Source: JBHJHK01 sp050330975 (GTDB lineage: Bacteria > Pseudomonadota > Gammaproteobacteria > Competibacterales > Competibacteraceae). From it: 11,460 nt of DNA. The stretch is taken from assembly GCA_050330975.1 (NCBI GenBank), contig JBHJHK010000200.1:1-11460 (forward strand), in the 5' to 3' direction. Below are positions 1 through 6,919 of the stretch, piece by piece (the first letter of the stretch is position 1; each line of letters opens with the position of its first letter). The notes under the pieces were generated by a model, which worked only from the letters and a program-made list of their open reading frames with translations, made no database searches and was not told the DNA's origin. Position numbers and translations under genes: made by a program.

Positions 1-104
1 GGGGCCGGGGGTGAGGGCGGTCTTAAGCCCCCCGCACCCCTGATACCGGAGAGGGGCCGGGGGTGAGGGCGGTCTTAAGCCCCCCGCACCCCCGGTGCGG
101 GAGA
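1..104. repeat. Two tandem copies of a 52-base GC-rich REP-like repeat
   Basis: Bases 1-40 are repeated exactly at 53-92, giving a 52-base period. The intervening 12 bases (41-52 and 93-104) are only similar. The unit contains the motif ggagaggggccgggggtgag, which resembles GC-rich intergenic repeats that are common in proteobacterial genomes and often mistranslated as short Pro/Gly/Ser-rich peptides. The second copy has a perfect hairpin: CCCGCACC at 83-90, loop CCC at 91-93 and GGTGCGGG at 94-101. The first copy carries a broken version of it. The array lies downstream of the polA stop, in the 203 bases that show no gene. No T-run follows the hairpin on either strand, so it is not a standard intrinsic terminator. 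The left end may continue outside the window. Confidence 0.75.
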
Positions 105-203
105 GGGGTGACTTGGCCCGGTCCCTTGATCGCAGGCCTCAGGGGAGGTGGCTCCAAGGGGGCACTGGGTACGAGGTTCACGGAAAATCGGCAAGGACCA
201 CCC

Positions 204-2933
204 TCAATGGGCCGCCTCCCAATTGTCCCCCACCCCCATCTCCACCTCCAACGGCGCCGCCAAACGCCCCCCCGCCGCCGCCACCATATGCTCCTGCAAC
301 GGCCCTTTGAGGGCTTCCACGTCTTTCTCGGCCACCTCAAACACCAACTCGTCGTGGACCTGCATCACCATCCGGGCGTCGAGTTTGGCCGTCTCAAGCC
401 AATGGGCCACGGCGATCATGGCCCGTTTAATGATATCGGCGGCAGTGCCTTGCATGGGGGCGTTGATGGCCAGCCGCTCGGCCCCCTGGCGCCGGGCGGC
501 GTTGCTGGCGTTGATCTCGGCGAGGTAAATCCGCCGCTGGAACAGCGTCTCCACATAGCCCTTTTCCTTGGCCTGCTGGCGAATATCCTCCATAAAATCC
601 TTGACCCCGGGATAGCGGGCAAAGTAACGCTCCACGTAAGTCTGAGCCTGGTGGCGTTCGATCCCCAACCGCCGGGCCAGACCAAAGGGCGACATGCCGT
701 AGATCAGACCAAAATTGATGGTCTTGGCAAAGCGGCGCTGCTCGCCGGTCACCTCCCCCCCCTCGGGGGCAAACACCTCCAAGGCCGTGGCCCGATGGAT
801 ATCCTCGCCTTTGGCAAAGGCCCCCAATAGCCCTTCGTCCTGGGACAAATGGGCCATGATCCGCAGCTCGATCTGGGAGTAATCCGCGGCCAATAACACA
901 TACCCCGGGGTAGCGACAAAGGCCCGGCGGATCCGCCTTCCTTCATCGCTGCGGATGGGGATGTTCTGCAAGTTGGGGTCCGACGACGACAGACGCCCGG
1001 TGCTGGTCACCGCCTGGTGATAAGAAGTGTGGACCCGCCCAGTGCGGGCATTGACCATCTCCGGCAAACGATCGGTGTAGGTGGACTTGAGCTTGGCCAG
1101 TTCCCGGTGGGCGACGATCAACGCCGGTAGAGGATGCTCGTCGGCCAGCTCCTGGAGAACATCTTCCGAGGTGGAAGGTTGCCCCTTGGGGGTCTTGCGC
1201 CGAACGGGGAGACCCAATTCGCCAAACAAAATCTCTTGCAGCTGCTTGGGGGAGCCGATATTAAACGCCCGGCCGGCCTCTTGATGGGCTCGCTGCTCCA
1301 ACTCCGCCAACCGCTCGGCCATGACCTGACTCTGGGCGCGGAGTTGCTCGCTGTCGATTTGAACCCCCACCCGCTCCATGGCTTGGAGCACCGGCACCAA
1401 GGGCATCTCCACCGTGCGGTAAAGGGCCTCTAGGGCCGGGAGCTCGGCCAATTGAGCCCGCAAATGGCGGTGGAGGCGCAGGGTGACGTCGGCATCTTCG
1501 GCGGCATAGGCCCCGGCCTCCTGGACCCCCACCTGATTAAAGGTGAGCTGCTTGGCCCCCTTGCCGGCGATCTCCTCAAAGGTGATGGTCTGGTGATCCA
1601 AGTAGTAGCGGGCCAAGGAGTCCATATCGTGGCGGGTGGCGGTGGAATTGACCACGTAGGACTCCAACATGGTATCGTCGGCAATGCCCTTGAGGGCGAT
1701 GCCACAGTTGGCCAACACGTGGGCGTCGTACTTGAGGTGCTGCCCCACCTTGGGGTATTCGGAATCTTCCAACCAGGGCTTGAGACAGGCCAACACCCAA
1801 TCCCGCTCCAGCTGGGTCGGGGCCCCCGGATAGTCGTGGCCCAAGGGCACATAGGCCCCCTCGAAGGGTTCCACGGCAAAGCACACCCCCACCAAGCGGG
1901 CCTCCAGGTAATTGAGGCTGTCGGTCTCGGTGTCAAAAGCCACAATGGGAGCTTGACGCAGCCGTCCCAGCCAGCGCTCAAAGGTGGGCCAGTCGGTGAT
2001 TACCTGGTAGCGGGCACCGCGAACCTCTACGTCGGCAGACGGCGCCGTCGGGGCGGGGCTGGGGGCTTGGGTCACCGCGCCCTTGTCCAGCCGGGCCAGC
2101 CAGCGGCGAAACTCCAGTCGAGTGTAGAGGGTGCGCAACGCCTCCACATCAAAGGGGCGCCGGGCCAAGTCATCCCAGGTGAGCCCCAGGGCCACATCGT
2201 CTTTGACCGTGACCAATTGGCGGTAGAGGGGCAAGTGGGGCAAATGTTCCCGCAACCGCTCCCCCACCTTGCCCTTGATGCCGGCGGCGGCTTTGATGAG
2301 GGCGTCGAGGCCGCCGTGCTCCGCTAACCACTTGGCGGCGGTCTTGGCTCCCACCCCAGATACTCCGGGGATATTGTCCGACTTGTCCCCCACCAAGGTG
2401 AGGTAGTCGACGATCAGCCCCGGCGGCACCCCAAACTTGGCCTCGACGCCCGCAGCGTCGTAGGTCACGTCGCTCATGGTGTCCAGCAGCGTCACCTGGG
2501 GCGTGACCAGCTGGGCCAGATCCTTGTCGCTGGTGGAAACCAGTACCCGCCGCCCGTCGGCCACGGCGAGACGGGTCAAGGTGGCGATGACATCGTCCGC
2601 CTCCACGGCGGGGTGTTGAACGACGACCAAGCCCAAGGCCCGCACCAGCTCTAGCAGCGGCCCCACTTGATTTTGTAGCTCCGGAGGCGGCGGGGGCCGG
2701 TTGGCCTTGTAGTCAGCGTAGAGCTCGTGGCGGAAATTCTTCCCCGGGGCATCGAACACCACGACCATGTGGCTGGGGTCGATGTCGGCCAATAGCTTGT
2801 GGAGCATATTGGTGACCCCGTAGATCGCCCCGGTGGGCTCGCCAAGACGGTTGGTGAGAGGCGGCAGGGCGTTGAAAGCCCGGTACAGGTAGGCCGAGCC
2901 GTCGACGAGGACGAGGGGGGTGGTGTCGGTCAT
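204..2933 (-). CDS. polA: DNA polymerase I, full length with both exonuclease domains
   Basis: This is a 909-residue family A DNA polymerase, close to the 928 residues of the E. coli enzyme. It fills gaps, matures Okazaki fragments and serves excision repair in the cytoplasm. The N-terminal 5' nuclease domain (about 1-290) shows DGSAYLYRAF (11-20), VEADD (110-114), STSDKD (133-138) and VGDKSDNIPG (181-190). The 3'-5' exonuclease domain (about 300-500) keeps the DTE acids at D334 and E336, the LKYD element near 400-403 and YAAED at 476-480, so proofreading looks intact. The polymerase domain has motif A DYSQIELR (684-691), the O-helix KTINFGLIYG (737-746) and motif C QVHDELVFEV (858-867). I chose ATG at 2933 because the family begins at this point. 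A TTG nine codons upstream is possible, and neither has a clear Shine-Dalgarno. Only 37 bases separate it from the RT stop, so it is probably co-transcribed with the SPFH and RT genes. Confidence 0.98.
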   Translation of the reverse strand: MTDTTPLVLVDGSAYLYRAFNALPPLTNRLGEPTGAIYGVTNMLHKLLADIDPSHMVVVFDAPGKNFRHELYADYKANRPPPPPELQNQVGPLLELVRALGLVVVQHPAVEADDVIATLTRLAVADGRRVLVSTSDKDLAQLVTPQVTLLDTMSDVTYDAAGVEAKFGVPPGLIVDYLTLVGDKSDNIPGVSGVGAKTAAKWLAEHGGLDALIKAAAGIKGKVGERLREHLPHLPLYRQLVTVKDDVALGLTWDDLARRPFDVEALRTLYTRLEFRRWLARLDKGAVTQAPSPAPTAPSADVEVRGARYQVITDWPTFERWLGRLRQAPIVAFDTETDSLNYLEARLVGVCFAVEPFEGAYVPLGHDYPGAPTQLERDWVLACLKPWLEDSEYPKVGQHLKYDAHVLANCGIALKGIADDTMLESYVVNSTATRHDMDSLARYYLDHQTITFEEIAGKGAKQLTFNQVGVQEAGAYAAEDADVTLRLHRHLRAQLAELPALEALYRTVEMPLVPVLQAMERVGVQIDSEQLRAQSQVMAERLAELEQRAHQEAGRAFNIGSPKQLQEILFGELGLPVRRKTPKGQPSTSEDVLQELADEHPLPALIVAHRELAKLKSTYTDRLPEMVNARTGRVHTSYHQAVTSTGRLSSSDPNLQNIPIRSDEGRRIRRAFVATPGYVLLAADYSQIELRIMAHLSQDEGLLGAFAKGEDIHRATALEVFAPEGGEVTGEQRRFAKTINFGLIYGMSPFGLARRLGIERHQAQTYVERYFARYPGVKDFMEDIRQQAKEKGYVETLFQRRIYLAEINASNAARRQGAERLAINAPMQGTAADIIKRAMIAVAHWLETAKLDARMVMQVHDELVFEVAEKDVEALKGPLQEHMVAAAGGRLAAPLEVEMGVGDNWEAAH

Positions 2934-2970
2934 GGAGTTGTGATCGTGGCGAGGGGGCAAAGGCGGACAC

Positions 2971-3930
2971 TCAGCGATTTTTGATGATACCCCGAGACCA
3001 CTGCTTGACGAATCCTCGATAGCCCCGGAGCCTGGCGGCCCGGGTCGGGTTGGGCCGCCACCACTGGCAAAAGCGCAGCCAGCGGATGCGACGGCCCATG
3101 GAGGGAGGCGGGCGCAGACGCCCCCGCTGGTCCATGACCACCCCGGTGATCAGCGCCCCGCGGCTGAGGCGTTGCACCCTGAGCCCCTTGTGGCGCTGCA
3201 GGGTGTAGCCCACGGCCTGGACGCCCTGGCCCAAGGCGGTCTCAAAGGCCGGCAAGTCGCGGGCCGGCGACCAGTCCTTGGGAAAGGAAAACGCCAGGTC
3301 GTCGCCGTAGCGGCTGTAGCGCCCCCCGGCGGTTTGCGCCAGGGCCTCTAGGGCGTTGTCGAGGTCCACGTTGACCAAGTTGCTCAAATAGGGGCTGGTG
3401 GGCGCCCCCTGGGGTAACCCACCTCCCTGGACCGTCAAGCGCATCAAGACATCGAGGGCTCGACCATGGAACCCCTGGCTCGCCCAAAATCCCCGCACCC
3501 GTCCCGCCTGGGTATGGGTGAAAAAATCCACCAGATCGGCGGTGATCAGCCAAACCTGACCACGGTGGCGCCGGGCGTGGTGGACGATGGAACACTGGGG
3601 GGCAAAGGCCGTGGCCGCCGGGTGGCTTGCCAAGGTCCGCAGGTAATGGGTCACCAGCCGCCTTTGGAGATCCTTGAGGGCCGGGGACGGCACGTGGAGC
3701 ACGCGCCGTCGGCCGTCGCGTTTGGCGATGGTGTGGCAACGGTAGTGGTAGGGCCCCGTCCCTAGGCGCAACCCGGCGAGGACCGCGGGCCGGAGGCCGA
3801 GGGTTTTGGCCAGGGCGGCGAGGTCGCCGTCGGCGGTGGGCCCGGCGAGCCACTGGCCGACGGCCGCCAGAGACCCCGCCCAGGGGCTAGACCCCCAACC
3901 CCCAGCCCCCTCAGGAGGTTTTTGTGCCAT
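2971..3930 (-). CDS. Retron-like reverse transcriptase, stand-alone
   Basis: This is a 319-residue RNA-directed DNA polymerase, about the size of stand-alone retron RTs. Visible motifs in order are: RT1/2-like block YHYRCHTIAKRDGRRR (61-76) followed by LKDLQRRL (85-92); HARRH (118-122), at the place of the retron NAxxH motif; motif A ADLVDFF (131-137) with catalytic D132; LPQGAPTSPYLSNL (172-185); active-site YGDD (208-211); and ITG (261-263), at the place of the retron VTG. The C-terminal LRGYRGFVK (301-309) also resembles retron RTs. There is no group II intron maturase or endonuclease domain and no fused effector. The start at 3930 overlaps the SPFH stop by 20 bases, and polA follows after 37 bases. 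YGDD in place of the usual YADD, and H in place of N in the NAxxH element, are deviations from textbook retrons. No msr-msd can sit directly upstream. It could be a true retron RT with a distant RNA, a retron-like cellular RT, or an abortive-infection-type RT. The RT assignment is secure; the class is not. Confidence 0.95.
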   Translation of the reverse strand: MAQKPPEGAGGWGSSPWAGSLAAVGQWLAGPTADGDLAALAKTLGLRPAVLAGLRLGTGPYHYRCHTIAKRDGRRRVLHVPSPALKDLQRRLVTHYLRTLASHPAATAFAPQCSIVHHARRHRGQVWLITADLVDFFTHTQAGRVRGFWASQGFHGRALDVLMRLTVQGGGLPQGAPTSPYLSNLVNVDLDNALEALAQTAGGRYSRYGDDLAFSFPKDWSPARDLPAFETALGQGVQAVGYTLQRHKGLRVQRLSRGALITGVVMDQRGRLRPPPSMGRRIRWLRFCQWWRPNPTRAARLRGYRGFVKQWSRGIIKNR

Positions 3931-4642
3931 CCACGGTGGGCACCGACGGCCCCTTGCCCTCCCGGTTGAACAGCGCCTGGAGCCCTGGAATGATCACCAA
4001 GTTACCGGGCTTGTCCGCCAGGGCCGCCAACGTCTCCAGCTCTTGGAGCTGGAGAATGACGGGGTTTTCATCCATGAGCTTGGCGGTGTTGGCCCGCGCC
4101 CGGGCGGCGGCCACCTCGTGGCGGGCGGCGGCCAAGTTGGCGCGGCCCTTGAGGTCGGCTTCTACTTCTTGCAAGAACACCTCCCGCACCGCGCCGGGCA
4201 ACACGATGTCCTTGACTCCCACCCGTCTAAGGGCCACCCCATAGGCCTCGGCCCGGGGCGCCACGGCAAGGCGCAAACCCTCGGAGAGGACCTCTCGCTC
4301 CTTGAGCAGGGCCTCCAAGGGCCGCTCGGCGATACTCTCCCGCAGGGTCAACTGCAGGTCTTGGTAGAGTTGTTCGGGGTAACTGGCCACCTGGTGCAAC
4401 GCCGCCACCGGATCGCTCACTTGGTATTGGGCCACCAAAGACACCCGGATGTTGATCTTATCTTGGGTGAGGATTTCCTGGGCTTGGATGGTCTGGCTGG
4501 TCTGGCGCAAATCCACCTTGCGGATCCTACGGCCCTGCCAGGGCAACAGCCGGTAGCGCCCAGGTTCTAGGAGGCGCACAAAACGGCCCTTTTCGTAGAG
4601 CAAGCCCCCTTCGTATTCCCAGACATCGACGGCGAAGAACAT
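3911..4642 (-). CDS. Soluble SPFH (band 7/slipin-type) protein
   Basis: This is a 243-residue protein of the stomatin/prohibitin/flotillin/HflK superfamily, which usually forms oligomeric membrane-associated scaffolds. The opening VWEYEGGLLYEKGRFVRLLE (7-26) and PGRYRLLPW (27-35) are typical of slipins. The PHB core continues with a KVDLRQTSQTIQAQEILTQD stretch (42-61), VSLVAQYQVSDP (67-78) and VGVKDIVLPG (141-150). An Ala/Arg/Glu-rich helix (about 155-210) probably forms the coiled coil. No N-terminal transmembrane segment is present. The same frame extends to 5047, but that part has no hydrophobic helix and no family similarity, so ATG at 4642 is preferred although it lacks a Shine-Dalgarno. 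The stop codon lies 20 bases inside the RT gene, implying translational coupling. No NfeD-type protease, a frequent slipin partner, is in the window. Its role beside the RT is unknown. Confidence 0.88.
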   Translation of the reverse strand: MFFAVDVWEYEGGLLYEKGRFVRLLEPGRYRLLPWQGRRIRKVDLRQTSQTIQAQEILTQDKINIRVSLVAQYQVSDPVAALHQVASYPEQLYQDLQLTLRESIAERPLEALLKEREVLSEGLRLAVAPRAEAYGVALRRVGVKDIVLPGAVREVFLQEVEADLKGRANLAAARHEVAAARARANTAKLMDENPVILQLQELETLAALADKPGNLVIIPGLQALFNREGKGPSVPTVDGTKTS

Positions 4643-4728
4643 GGTGCTGGCGATTTGGTGTGGTGTGGGAGAGAAAATTGACCGGAGGCGCCCGAACCCA
4701 CCGCGCTGGCGGAGACGGCATTGATGAC

Positions 4729-4760
4729 GGCGTTGTCCCGAGTCCCCCCGGGACGCCGCT
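4729..4760. repeat. Inverted repeat (hairpin) in the SPFH leader
   Basis: GTCCCG at 4735-4740 pairs with CGGGAC at 4749-4754 around an 8-base loop. The stem extends outward through a T-G wobble, one mismatch and four more pairs (4729-4732 with 4757-4760). It is not followed by a T-run on either strand, so it is not an obvious intrinsic terminator. Confidence 0.5.
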
Positions 4761-4830
4761 GCCAGGTATCCTGCCGCCTGCAAGGCCGACGGCGGTGCGC
4801 CAAAGCGCCGTTCGGGGACCCCCGGCACTG

Positions 4831-4860
4831 CCCCTTCCGCCACGGGGTGGCGGATAGGGG
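4831..4860. repeat. Strong hairpin in the SPFH leader
   Basis: CCGCCAC (4837-4843) and GTGGCGG (4847-4853) form a perfect 7-bp stem with a GGG loop. After an internal loop, CCCC (4831-4834) pairs with GGGG (4857-4860). No T-run lies on either side. It sits about 190 bases upstream of the SPFH start. Confidence 0.6.
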
Positions 4861-4954
4861 CGCTAAGCCCAATCGCGACCCCAACGGCGGTACGCTGGCA
4901 CCTACCGGGCAGCGCCGCTACGGATCTCGATCGAAACCAAACTAGCACGCTTGG

Positions 4955-4979
4955 TGGGGAAATGCGACGCCATTCCCCA
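4955..4979. repeat. Inverted repeat TGGGGAA...TTCCCCA
   Basis: TGGGGAA at 4955-4961 pairs with TTCCCCA at 4973-4979. With one bulged A (4962) the stem gains TG/CA (4963-4964 with 4971-4972) and closes a six-base loop. It could be a protein-binding dyad or part of an RNA fold. Confidence 0.5.
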
Positions 4980-5048
4980 GCGGTCCCCAGGGCAAGTCGA
5001 CCGTCGACAGCGCTCACCGGGGCCATGTCGGCGAGTTCCCAGGGCAAT

Positions 5049-5073
5049 CCTCTTGTGGAACTGGCCCACGAGG
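5049..5073. repeat. Bulged hairpin CCTC-TT-GTGG / CCACGAGG
   Basis: CCTC (5049-5052) and GTGG (5055-5058), with a two-base bulge between them, pair with CCAC (5066-5069) and GAGG (5070-5073) around a seven-base loop. Confidence 0.4.
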
Positions 5074-5095
5074 TTGATCAAGACCTCTTGGGGTC

Positions 5096-5251
5096 CTAGA
5101 GAAAGGCAGCGTCGCATTTGACCCACCCCTCCATCATGATGCTCTGATGGCCCAAGGATCGGCCCAAGCAGGCGGCCATCAGCGTCATGGCAAACGTCGC
5201 TCGGGCTTGGCCGATGGGGCGAATCTGTATGTCCCCCCACGCGACCCGCAC
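5096..5251 (-). CDS. Possible 51-codon small ORF, unrecognised
   Basis: A short minus-strand frame runs from a GTG at 5251 to TAG at 5096. It would encode 51 residues, including RPIGQARATFAMTLMAACLG, which reads more like protein than the neighbouring frames. An in-frame stop lies just before it. Internal ATG starts at 5186-5188 and 5177-5179 are also possible. I do not recognise a family, and no good ribosome binding site is visible. The long hairpin at 5135-5189 lies inside it, so the same bases may instead be structured RNA, or the frame may be a gene remnant. Confidence 0.18.
   Translation of the reverse strand: MRVAWGDIQIRPIGQARATFAMTLMAACLGRSLGHQSIMMEGWVKCDAAFL
5135..5189. repeat. Long two-part inverted repeat, candidate structured RNA element
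   Basis: CTGATGGCC (5144-5152) and GGCCATCAG (5174-5182) form a perfect 9-bp stem around a 21-base loop. Outside a small internal loop, CATGA (5135-5139) pairs with TCATG (5185-5189). The short direct repeat GGCCCAAG occurs at 5149-5156 and 5161-5168, the second copy in the loop. The two-part stem is the most extensive fold I can see by eye in the window. No T-run follows it. Confidence 0.55.
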
Positions 5252-5263
5252 CGGGCAAACTCA

Positions 5264-5298
5264 GGGCGAGGCCGGAGGTCGCCCGAGTCTCGAGACTC
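5264..5298. repeat. Hairpin plus 14-base palindrome just past the creD stop
   Basis: GGGCGA (5264-5269) pairs with TCGCCC (5279-5284) around nine bases. Directly beside it GAGTCTCGAGACTC (5285-5298) is a perfect palindrome. They lie 9-43 bases beyond the creD stop on the minus strand. They may act as a 3'-end structure for creD or as a protein-binding dyad. A T-tract for intrinsic termination is absent. Confidence 0.4.
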
Positions 5299-5306
5299 CC
5301 GGCGCC

Positions 5307-6689
5307 TCAGGGCTGATTGCCACCACTGGCCGCGGAGTTGGCTGGAGGGGCTCCCACCAGCTCCACGGCATACCAGTCGATGGATCTTGTCAACCACATA
5401 ATGGCCGCCAGGACGGCGAAGAGCAGCAAACTCCCCATGAGCAGGGCGCTGCCCTCGGAGGAGAGAATGATGTAGAGCACGGCGTAGAGGCTGGCGATGC
5501 CGGCGCCAAAGCCCAGCCCCGCCAAGCGCTGGCGGGTCGCAGCCAAGGCGTACCCCGTCACTAAAACGGTCACCGCCAGGGCTGCGAGGCCATAGGCCAA
5601 GTTGAAGGGCAGATGCTCGGACAGGGCCACTAACAGCAGATAAAACATGGCCAAAGCCAGTCCCACCAGGCCGTACTGCACCGGGTGCAATCGCCGCCGG
5701 CTCAGGACTTCAAACAACAATGCGGCGGCAAAGGCCAGGGCGATCAACAGCACGCCGTACTTGACCGAGCGCATGGCTTGTTGGTAGTTGTCCACGGGTT
5801 GTATCAAGGTGATGCCAAAACGGTCGTCGAGGAGCTGGGGGCACTGGATCTCCTGGCAGCGACTCAGAATCTGCTGGATACTGCCGGCGAAGGACGAGGT
5901 GCGCCACTGGGCGGTGAAGCCCTCGGGGGAAATCTCCCGGCGCTCGGGCAAGAAGCGCCCGCTGAACTGGGGATCGGGCCAGTCGGAGCGCATATTCACC
6001 ACGGTGTCTTCGCCGATGGGGGCAAAGGCCAACTGTTCCATGCCCCGGAGGCTGAGTTCAAAGCGAAAGGGATAGTCGGCAGCTGCGACGGGGGTCAACG
6101 GAGCGTGGATACCCGTCGCCTGGATCAACAGGGGTTTTTCCCCCGGGGGGGCGGTGCTGGCGGCAAAGGGAATGGGTTGTTCCCCCCACTGGAGGACCGG
6201 GCGGGTGCTAAAACCCCGGGTGTCACCCACCAGTAAGACCAGGTAAGGGTCTCCCCAAACGGCGCCTTCTCCCACCGTGGCCTGGATGGCTTGGATGGCC
6301 TTCTGGATAAATTGCCCCGCGACCTGCATGGTCGCCCGGTAGACCGGTACCTTAAAGATGCCCCGGTAGCGGAGCTCGGTGTGCATCGCCACCTCGAAAG
6401 TGACTACATCCGGGAGAATCCATACCCGATGGCGAGTCATGGTCTCCCAGCGTTGCCCGACAGTCTTAGCCTCGACGGGAGTGGACTGCTGGTAGGGCAA
6501 CACCAAAATGGGGCCCACGACCTGTTGGGGGCCCGTCCAACTGTTGGCAATGCTGGCCTCGGCCTCGGCGCGGTAGCCATTGCGGTCTTCGATGATGTCG
6601 GCAATCCACTGGAGGGGAATGAGTAAGACCAGCGTTAAACACAGCACAATCCCGGCCTTTGAGGTGTGTTTGCAAAGCACCGGCCACAC
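5307..6689 (-). CDS. creD: CreD-family inner membrane protein
   Basis: This is a 460-residue CreD (Cet) family protein, similar in length to E. coli CreD. In E. coli CreD belongs to the CreBC regulon and affects envelope integrity and colicin E2 tolerance; its biochemical role is not well defined. One N-terminal membrane helix (about 12-32) is followed by the family motif region with RNGYRAEAEASI (36-47) and GPQQVVGPILVLPY (53-66). A large periplasmic domain (about 60-305) comes next, and then five C-terminal helices near 311-328, 340-357, 363-385, 393-410 and 413-433. The start is GTG at 6689: an in-frame TAG lies five codons upstream and no nearby ATG exists. No strong Shine-Dalgarno is seen. 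No creB or creC genes are in the window, so its regulation here is unknown. It is divergent from the CBS-HEPN gene. Confidence 0.94.
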   Translation of the reverse strand: MWPVLCKHTSKAGIVLCLTLVLLIPLQWIADIIEDRNGYRAEAEASIANSWTGPQQVVGPILVLPYQQSTPVEAKTVGQRWETMTRHRVWILPDVVTFEVAMHTELRYRGIFKVPVYRATMQVAGQFIQKAIQAIQATVGEGAVWGDPYLVLLVGDTRGFSTRPVLQWGEQPIPFAASTAPPGEKPLLIQATGIHAPLTPVAAADYPFRFELSLRGMEQLAFAPIGEDTVVNMRSDWPDPQFSGRFLPERREISPEGFTAQWRTSSFAGSIQQILSRCQEIQCPQLLDDRFGITLIQPVDNYQQAMRSVKYGVLLIALAFAAALLFEVLSRRRLHPVQYGLVGLALAMFYLLLVALSEHLPFNLAYGLAALAVTVLVTGYALAATRQRLAGLGFGAGIASLYAVLYIILSSEGSALLMGSLLLFAVLAAIMWLTRSIDWYAVELVGAPPANSAASGGNQP

Positions 6690-6799
6690 CCCAGGGAAAG
6701 CTAGAATCGCAACAAAATAACAGGGGATGAACCTTTGGCCTTGTCGCCCCTGGGAAGGGCGGCTTCGCTGAAACGGGGCACAAACGGCGGGAGGGACAC

Positions 6800-6820
6800 G
6801 TCGATGGTGACTTTATCGAC
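6800..6820. promoter_or_regulatory. Inverted repeat between divergent creD and CBS-HEPN genes
   Basis: GTCGAT (6800-6805) and ATCGAC (6815-6820) form a perfect dyad with nine bases between the arms. It sits in the 230-base divergent intergenic region (6690-6919), where promoters for both genes must lie. The AT-richer stretch with TTATCAT just after it could be part of a plus-strand -10 region, but no clear matching -35 is seen. It may be an operator. Confidence 0.3.
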
Positions 6821-6919
6821 AATGTTATCATGGTGCTCCCGACGCCCTAGGCACCGGGCTTCCCTGGAGGATAACGATGCCCAGGTACCCCTCCCCCTGA
6901 CCCAGAACCACAATTCGCA

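Larger units (their letters stand above)
4643..5306. other. 664-base non-coding stretch rich in inverted repeats
   Basis: The stretch lies upstream of the SPFH-RT-polA unit and downstream of creD, both on the minus strand. I see no gene that matches a known family. It contains at least six inverted repeats: 4729-4760, 4831-4860, 4955-4979, 5049-5073, 5135-5189 and 5264-5284, plus a 14-base palindrome at 5285-5298. The minus-strand part next to 5306 probably carries the 3' end of the creD transcript. The part next to 4642 must carry the leader and promoter of the SPFH-RT-polA unit. No convincing -35/-10 pair stands out. GC-rich DNA makes some inverted repeats likely by chance, but the 9+5 bp and 7+4 bp stems are longer than expected from a few hundred bases. 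Confidence 0.6.

Noticed and set aside
83..101. Intrinsic terminator of polA
   Set aside because: The stem is perfect but no T-run follows it on the minus strand, and it lies more than 100 bases past the stop within a repeat.
63..830. Plus-strand frame of 255 codons overlapping the end of polA
   Set aside because: It is antisense to the conserved polymerase domain and rich in Gly/Pro/His. It is a shadow caused by high GC.
1452..2327. Plus-strand frame of 291 codons inside polA
   Set aside because: It is antisense to polA throughout, with no family features; codon bias of polA explains it.
2971..3930. Group II intron or diversity-generating retroelement RT
   Set aside because: There is no maturase/endonuclease domain, and I noticed no template/variable repeat pair or target gene. 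The NAxxH-like and VTG-like motifs favour retron-like RTs.
3806..4570. Plus-strand frame of 254 codons across the RT and SPFH genes
   Set aside because: It is antisense to two recognised genes and has no recognisable motif.
4643..5047. N-terminal extension of the SPFH frame
   Set aside because: The extra 135 residues have no SPFH similarity, signal or membrane helix. The family start fits ATG 4642.
4902..5258. Minus-strand frame of 118 codons in the intergenic stretch
   Set aside because: Arg/Gly/His-rich with no recognisable family; it looks like a chance frame, and the stretch is better described as non-coding.
4643..5306. CRISPR array or attachment site in the repeat-rich leader
   Set aside because: The inverted repeats differ from one another and no regularly spaced direct repeat is present; there is no cas gene or integrase nearby.
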